Of a stretch of DNA of 64,000 nucleotides, positions 57,659 through 64,000 are shown piece by piece. Position numbers and translations under genes: made by a program. How positions within the stretch are numbered: position 1 is the stretch's first letter; each line of letters opens with the position of its first letter. The notes beneath the pieces are model-generated. The model saw only the letters and a list, made by a program, of their open reading frames with translations, made no database searches and was not told the origin of the DNA. The stretch is from Helichrysum umbraculigerum (lineage: Eukaryota > Streptophyta > Magnoliopsida > Asterales > Asteraceae): contig CATIUR010000001.1 in the NCBI GenBank assembly GCA_949592205.1, positions 243,713,250 to 243,777,249 on the forward strand, given 5' to 3'.

Positions 57659-59250
57659 GAGTTCATAACTTTTCTATTAAAGTTAAAAGCACCGAAACCA
57701 AATTTAAGGTTTAATTTTTAGGTGAAAAAATATTTACTATTAAAACCCGTCGCAACGCGAGGGCATTAAAATTCTTGTTATTATCAAATGGAGTAATTAA
57801 ATTAAATTATCCGATTATTATTTTATTTATTATTTAATTAATTAATTATATAATTGAATTGAATATTCGTCGATATTTAAATAATATTTAGAACGGAAAA
57901 TGTTATACGTAGCCCTTAGGCTATGATTAGAAATTAAGATACGTATTAGATGTTTGTACTTTAATGATAACCACTCACCCCTGAATATAACTTTTTTCAA
58001 CAACCTTAATTTATCACCTGTTAAAACATGAATTAACTTTTAAAAATAGCTCTTAGGGTTTAAAATAGCAAAATCCATTTAGAAAAGGAGTAAAACATGA
58101 TTATTAGGTATTGGTGGGGTGGTTTCTTCGTTGTTTCAAGGAAACTTAAGAGTTAAAATGATATAATATCCACATGACGCGATTGATGGTTGATAGGGAG
58201 TATTTCAGATATTATTTCTTTTATTTATTTTTTATTATTTTATATATTCATTAATCTAAATATTAATAAAAGAAAACTTGTTTTATGAATTTTTTTGTTA
58301 AAATTGACACCTATTGACCAATCAAATGCCTAGATTTTAACCAATCAGATTCATTTATCTACCTAAAAATCTATTTAAAAAAAATCCTAATTCGATCCTA
58401 TATAAAACTAAATTTTATTTAATATATTTAATAGAATTTATTATTTAATTATTATTATTAGTATGACTTACGTACACAAAAATATAGCTATGGCTATTAA
58501 TTTCGATGCAATTTTTTAATATATAATATTATATTATGTCTTATTATAAAAAAGGAAGATAATCACTAAGAAATATTATTATTATTTAATTAATCCGTTT
58601 TATTATTTTAATATCATAAAATTAATTATTTAAATAATAATTTATCTAAAACCTATATATTGAAATAAAATTACAATAATAATAATATATTTTACTTTAC
58701 ATCCATCATGCATACACGGGTTCAAAAATTGGAAATAGTGGCTTTAATGATGTGATAATTATCAAATAAAATCATATGGGTTTGGTCAAACTCCTTTCTT
58801 CATTTAGAGAGCATTTTATAATGAGAGAAATTTCATAGAAAGAATAATCAAAGTTTTCCCAAATAAAGAGAAAAGGTTACCAATAAAAATAATCATAATA
58901 GTACTCTAATACATAGTAAAATATAATAACAATAAGATAGAAGTTATCTACGAAAGGTAAAAAGAAAATGAATAATTGAAATAAGAGGTCTGTCAAACTC
59001 CGTTTATACATTACGTAGAAGTCCTTCTGAAGTGTCTTTTATATGGATAATGTGGAACGATAGTTCCATTTTGGAAAATATTCCGGCATCCATGAGATAT
59101 GTTCATTTTCATAGAATGCCAAAATTTAATTTTGTATAATTAGAAATTTATTAACCAATCAAATTTCTCAATTTCATTAAATTTCAATTAACCGATCGTA
59201 TCAAACAATTAATTAAAATTTATCAACAACTCCCTAAAAAGTCTAATTAT
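57659..59250. other. AT-rich spacer
   Basis: No gene, RNA or complete mobile element recognised. Confidence 0.6.
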
Positions 59251-60072
59251 AGAATTATGAAAGAATAAATAAATTTAAAATCTCAGGATGAGAAACCATG
59301 TGATTAGATAGGTGTGTAAAAAATACTCCCTCTGTCCCAAATCTATTGTCCCCTTGTTGACTTTGGTGTCTTTCTCTTCCAACTTTGACCTTCAATATTT
59401 TTGTTTGTGTTATATAATATTTGATGCAAAATATATGAATTGATTGGATTTTGAATGTATTTTCATTGGTATAATTTGCATCAATTATTATATAACACAA
59501 ACAAAAATATTGAAGGTCAAAGTTGGAAGAGAAAGACTCCAAAGTCAACAAGGGGACAATAGATTTGAGACGGAAGGAGTATCATTTTATAGGATTTGTG
59601 TGGAAGAAAACTTATTATTGTCATGTATATATTCAATTAAAATGCGTGTTTTAGTAAAACATGTATCTTGAGTAGGATGATGACATAGCCAATATGTTGA
59701 ATTAAAAGAAAATTTAGATTGTAAACATGATATAGCAAAATTTCTAAAGTTTCAATATTAGGTTGTCAACAAATTAATTAAATGAATTTTAAAAACCTCA
59801 AGATGAGAAACTGTGTGATTAAATAGGTGTGAAAAAGCAACATTTTTAGAATTTGGGTGGAAAAACTTATTATCGTCATGTATATATTCTATTAAAATAC
59901 ATTTTTATTAAATTTTAGTAAAATGAATTTTCATATTAAGTATTTACACATGTATCTTGTGTATAAGGATGATGACACATCCAATATGTTGAATTAAAAG
60001 AAAATTTTGATTGTAAACATGATATAGAAAAATTTCTAAAGTTTCAATATTAGGTTGTCAACAAATTAATTA
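59251..60072 (+). repeat. Tandem repeat of about 300 bp, first copy split by a MITE
   Basis: The block CTCAGGATGAGAAACCATGTG...GGTTGTCAACAAATTAATTAAA occurs at 59251-59325 plus 59580-59780, and again at about 59790-60072. A weaker partial copy starts near 60533. The MITE at 59326-59579 is present only in the first copy, so it inserted after the duplication or was lost from the other copy. Confidence 0.8.
59326..59579. mobile_element. Stowaway-type MITE forming a near-perfect hairpin
   Basis: 254 bp flanked by TA (59324-59325 and 59580-59581). Arms of about 110-125 nt (from CTCCCTCTGTCCCAAATC inward) pair with only a few mismatches, leaving a loop of about 20-30 nt. If transcribed it would give a long double-stranded RNA. 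Confidence 0.9.
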
Positions 60073-61060
60073 AATAATTATTGTTTCGGATACACCTTTA
60101 GTGATAAATCGTAACACGCAATTGATCATTCATATGTCCTATTTTCCTATTTTATGGTCCTTCTATGCGATACATAAGTATTTTTATTTATTTATCATCA
60201 TATCCTTTTTATTAATTAACTAAGTATATATAAATCGAATGGATATAAGCGGTTGATTTTGAGACAAAAATACGTTATTTGATTATTATTATTAAGCTTT
60301 TTTGAGACCAAAATTCGTTTATTTGATTATTATTATTAAGCTTTTTAGGTATTAATTTTGGGAATTTGTATAAGGTTACAAAATAAATGGGAATTGTTTT
60401 TCAAAAGATATTATCAAGAGTTTTTTTTTAAACTAAAGAGAGATTTTAGGCAAATCAATACATTTAGTTGGTTAATTGAAAGTTTGATGAAATCAGAGCA
60501 TTTGAATGGTTAATAAATAAATTGTAAAAAAAAAACTCCGGATGAGGAACCCTCTTATAAGATATGTGTGAAAAACATCTAACTTTCATTTGTTTAAAAA
60601 AACTTATAATCTTCCAAAATATATGTATATTTTATTAAAAAGCATCTAACTTTCATTTGTTTCAAACGTTTTTATTATATTGTCATTCAATAAGCTCTTT
60701 GGAATAAGTTACTTTACATAGCACGTGAGTATATACGGGTTTAAAATTTGATTTTCTATGTTATTTAACTATTTCAATTATGTTGCGATATAAACTAGCA
60801 AATTCTTTTAACAAATCTCAAAACATTATAGCATAATGTTTATATTGTACATCCGAAACTAACATTAGCTGTTTTACTATTCTCATTTTAATTTTAGTAA
60901 AATATGAGATAAGATTGGTATTTATGATTACAATTATATGCACGGGTTTAGAATTAAATAGTTTAACACATAGATTACAAATGTTTTTTTAAATACTAAC
61001 ATTTACATATTTACAACGATAAATGTTATGTATATTTAACTTTAATTTTTTTTTAACATA
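60073..61060. other. AT-rich spacer with small direct repeats
   Basis: A ~50-bp tandem pair around TTTGATTATTATTATTAAGCTTTTT lies at 60255-60345. CATCTAACTTTCATTTGTTT occurs twice at 60576-60665. No gene seen. Confidence 0.6.
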
Positions 61061-61061
61061 G

Positions 61062-61091
61062 CCCGTGTGTATACACGGGTTTATAATCTAG
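61062..61091 (+). mobile_element. Helitron-type 3' terminus
   Basis: Perfect hairpin CCCGTGTGTATACACGGG (61062-61079), then TTTATAAT, CTAG and T. A degraded version lies near 60722-60742. Confidence 0.65.
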
Positions 61092-61734
61092 TATAAGAAT
61101 AAATAGTTGTATCATAAGGTTGACATTCGATAAAATATCTCTTAATCATAGAGTTTTAATCCGTTGACCATAGTAGCGTTTGTTGTGTTTGTTTAAATAA
61201 TCAACAATGACTTTCATTTTAATCTTTTGGGAGTTGTTACTTTACAATCACATATTTTAGTTATAAACAATGATAAATGAACTCGAAACATGAATTCAAT
61301 CTTGGGTTTATTGTTTTAAATGTGTTATATTTTACATTATTTAATATCGTATGAGGTGTACTTTAAAAATTGTTATTGTATGTGTTCAACTTTTTAATTT
61401 CGTCTATTGTATTAAACTTTTTAAAAATTGTTTAGTACTATATAACTACTAATTTTGTATCTATTGGGGTAAAATGAGTTATTGTACGTTGTATTTTATA
61501 ATATACAACTATAATGTATATAAGATATTATCGTAGTAGTTTAAGTATCTATCGATAAAATGAATATATACTCGTACACGTACTTAATGAATTGAAAACT
61601 TTGCATATTCAAAAGGTATAAGTTACATAATATATGAAAGATAATTTTTGAAAAAACAAGATATATGTTATATACATATTATATAAGTAAAAACTCAAAT
61701 ATAAATATTAAAAACATATCAAATAATATAGGAT

Positions 61735-62030
61735 CGGGCTTTTTTCATGAAAAAGGCCGGGCTTTATCTCAAAAAAGTCCGGGCTTTCAGGCTTTTTTTG
61801 AAAAAAGCTCGGGCTTTCGGGCTTCGGGCTTTTTTACGGGCTTTGGGCTTAGCCCGACCTGGCCCGGACCCGGGCCGGACCAGGCTTTCAGGAATAATTT
61901 CAGGCCCCTTTGGGACTTTCGGGCCAGGCCGGGCTTCGAGCCGGGCTTTTTCAGGCCGGGCTTTTTCGGGCTATTTCGAACTTTTTCTAGGTCCGGGCTC
62001 GGGTTAAAGCCCATCTGTGCACCTCTACTC
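61735..62030. mobile_element. GGGC-rich hAT-like element remnant
   Basis: A (CGGGCTTT)n-type self-complementary tract ends CATCTGTGCACCTCTA, resembling common plant hAT termini. No intact left end or 8-bp duplication was found. Open frames here are products of the repeat. Confidence 0.55.
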
Positions 62031-62202
62031 TCAAGTCTCAAGTAACACAGGTCCGATGAGGGCCCCCACTTTCACCGGCATTTGAGGCCCAACTGCAAAG
62101 GCGACTAAATATTGAGTCCACTACATTTATTATGTTTGTTTTAAGCCCAATGTTAAGCATGGTAATTTAATAGGCCCATATGTTTGTTTTAGATCTCTCC
62201 CA

Positions 62203-62553
62203 ATGGCACGTCGGTTGGGGCGTCGGCTTTTACCGACGGAACCGACGCCGTTGACATGCCGACGTCGGTTGACTCTGTCAGTTTTTTGCGCCAGTTTTTC
62301 GACGAGCGAGAGAGAACCGTCAGTTTGGGAGGGTGAGCCCGTTTCTTTTTTCTTTGTCTTTGCCTTTGCCTTTTTCTTTTCAGTTTTTTATTTTTGTTTA
62401 GTAAATAAAAAAGAAGGAGGAGGAGGAGGAGAGGTTGCAGGATGAAGCGTGCAGAGATATTTGTGGAGGAGTCGATGAGTTGATGGTTAAGAAAGGAAGT
62501 AACCTAATGGGCTTTATCTTTTGGGCCTTTTTTAGGAAAAAAAATGTTATCTA
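62203..62553. repeat. GTCGG palindromic cluster and purine/pyrimidine tracts
   Basis: At 62208-62275 CGTCGG and CCGACG alternate, including CCGACGTCGG, so the stretch can fold on itself. It is followed by T/C-rich (62340-62400) and GGA-rich (62410-62435) tracts. No gene is supported. Confidence 0.5.
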
Positions 62554-64000
62554 TATAACACCCCTCATTTATAATAGTTTAAATTTAGTAAATCGGAAGC
62601 GTAAGTCCAAATAACTAGTGATAGTTTACACCATTTTATCACATATAAAACTCAACCTTTTAAAAAACAGAACTTCTCGACATAGGTGTTATATAAAAAC
62701 ATTATTTTATACAATTCCACTATCAGAGTATTGCCTCGTGGTCAAACATTCCTGCAAGCCCAACTTCTTGCACACCCATTATTCTAACCGAAACCTGCAA
62801 GAAGTGTTAATGTGGGGGATTAGCATAACGCTAAGTGAGTAGATAACTAATCAACAACCTAACCTAGCTCAACAACTTTGTGTACAACAATAATCACTAA
62901 ACAAGCAAGTACACCATACAACACATCAACAATGCATCAGTTCAACAATGCAACAATTCAACTATTCAACAACACCATAATGAGGATCGGCGGCTCTGGG
63001 GATAACCATAAACCCGGGTGGCTCCCCAAGAACACTTATCCAACCTAACCGTATGGCCATACGGACGAGACCGATAGCTAGTGATTATCTTCAACTAACA
63101 CAGGAGGTGTGTTAAACTTTAGATAACCAACTAGCCCAACCAACAGTTCAACAACTCGTTGCCTCATTAACAACTGATGCCCGAAGGCCAATTAACTCAA
63201 GTGATCACGTAATCAACAAGTCACATATTCAACTAGTCAACATATCAACAGTATTATTACTATCAACATAATCACCAATGCAACGGATAAAGTAATAATA
63301 CGTTACTTTTTGTAACCAAACTTGTTACAACCAAGTTACGCTGAGGATTAGAGATCCACTCACCTAATACCTCAGTTGTCCACTCAGTAGTCTAATGTCA
63401 CTGAGTCTTCTGTTTATCTGAAATTACAATAGAATATCACAAGTTAGTCACTTGTCTTAAATTCTATATAACATTGTATCAATGGATTTACACCAACAAA
63501 TCCCAATTATTCAATTCACATGAATTATCACAATCACCACAATTTTCAATATGGTAACACATTTAGTAACTATAAGCTTCATAGCCACTAATCACTATTA
63601 TCTTTAGTATTTACAATATAATACTACAATGTAAACAACATGAGATTTAACTCGATCAAGTGTTCTAATTAGTAACCAATACCAATTTCATTATTCTTAA
63701 TCAATCTCAATATGATCATTAACATAAGCTTAAAAGCTTTGATTCTTGAATAACTAACTAAACCCATTAACTTTTCTTATGATCATACACCATTTCTTTT
63801 ATTTCTAGATTAGGGTTTAGTCACAAATCATGAATTAAGCATCAATTAACAATTATATCATCATTACCTTAAGCTTAAGACTTAATTCTTGATTATCCAA
63901 TTCTTTTCATAGTCTTGCTTCATAAGAACTTATCAAGTTCTTAGTTTCTAAGTTAGAGCTTAGCTATTAATCATGATTTAAGAATCTACTAGTCATTATA
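62554..64000 (-). mobile_element. LTR of the chromovirus lineage, truncated by the window edge
   Basis: On the minus strand the LTR 3' end GGGGTGTTATA lies at 62554. No primer site follows on the left, so it is a solo LTR or a 3' LTR. The TGTGGGGGATTAGC block (62812-62825), the GATCCACTCACC block and a TTTCAG acceptor ending at 63418 match relatives. The visible 1,447 bp show no GC-rich hairpin array. The 5' end lies beyond the window. Confidence 0.88.

Noticed and set aside
61665..62045. Overlapping frames of 84-126 codons on both strands
   Set aside because: They are low-complexity translations of the GGGC/CTTT tract of a transposon remnant.
62203..62445. 80-codon plus-strand frame starting MARRLGRR
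   Set aside because: The N-terminal part is the GTCGG palindromic cluster and the rest is T-rich low complexity. No domain was seen.

Overview
The window is nuclear DNA of a flowering plant, most likely a eudicot. It is AT-rich, the genes have spliced GT-AG introns, and most of it consists of plant-type transposable elements. Only two genes look intact: a MATE/DTX transporter (39320-42741, +) and an HSP70-16/Hsp110-type chaperone (52494-55867, -). I made the annotation by reading the sequence, and no database search was run.

Layout. 1-7824 holds the 5' end of a decayed minus-strand Ty3/gypsy element: gag/protease remnant, tRNA-iMet primer site and a ~2.2 kb LTR. Two unrelated solo LTRs with perfect 5-bp target duplications (1789-3398 and 4046-6524) have inserted into that LTR. 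7825-9145 holds two fold-back elements with telomere-like repeats. 9269-13130 is a tandem duplication plus a broken NIFK-like RNA-binding gene, split by a solo LTR (9836-12153). 13293-14867 holds a Stowaway MITE and a hAT-type element. A nearly complete chromovirus (17119-25895, +) sits inside a minus-strand solo LTR (15638-26571). 26720-31612 has a Helitron end, two SINEs, a MITE and AT-rich spacer. A 6-kb autonomous-type MULE occupies 31622-37605 with a perfect 9-bp duplication. It carries a broken MuDR transposase and a convergent second gene for a GRF zinc-finger membrane protein. A TRIM follows at 37725-39173, then the MATE gene. 42742-52490 holds gene-like debris, another solo LTR (47894-50061) and a Helitron end. 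The HSP70-16 gene follows. The rest is AT-rich spacer with MITEs and Helitron ends, and the window closes inside one more LTR of the same chromovirus lineage (62554 onward).

Two patterns stand out. First, six LTRs of one chromovirus lineage share a conserved TTYTCAG-like acceptor, and five of them share a GTAAGT donor (mutated in one LTR copy). This suggests a 0.7-1.0 kb leader intron encoded inside the LTR. In four of the six, the segment between donor and acceptor holds an array of short GC-rich palindromes. The position is the same but the palindrome sequence differs between sub-families, and other, unrelated elements in the window carry their own palindrome arrays. Second, the MULE has a convergent two-gene layout like maize MuDR, but its second gene is a GRF-zinc-finger, coiled-coil, tail-anchored protein rather than a recognisable mudrB.
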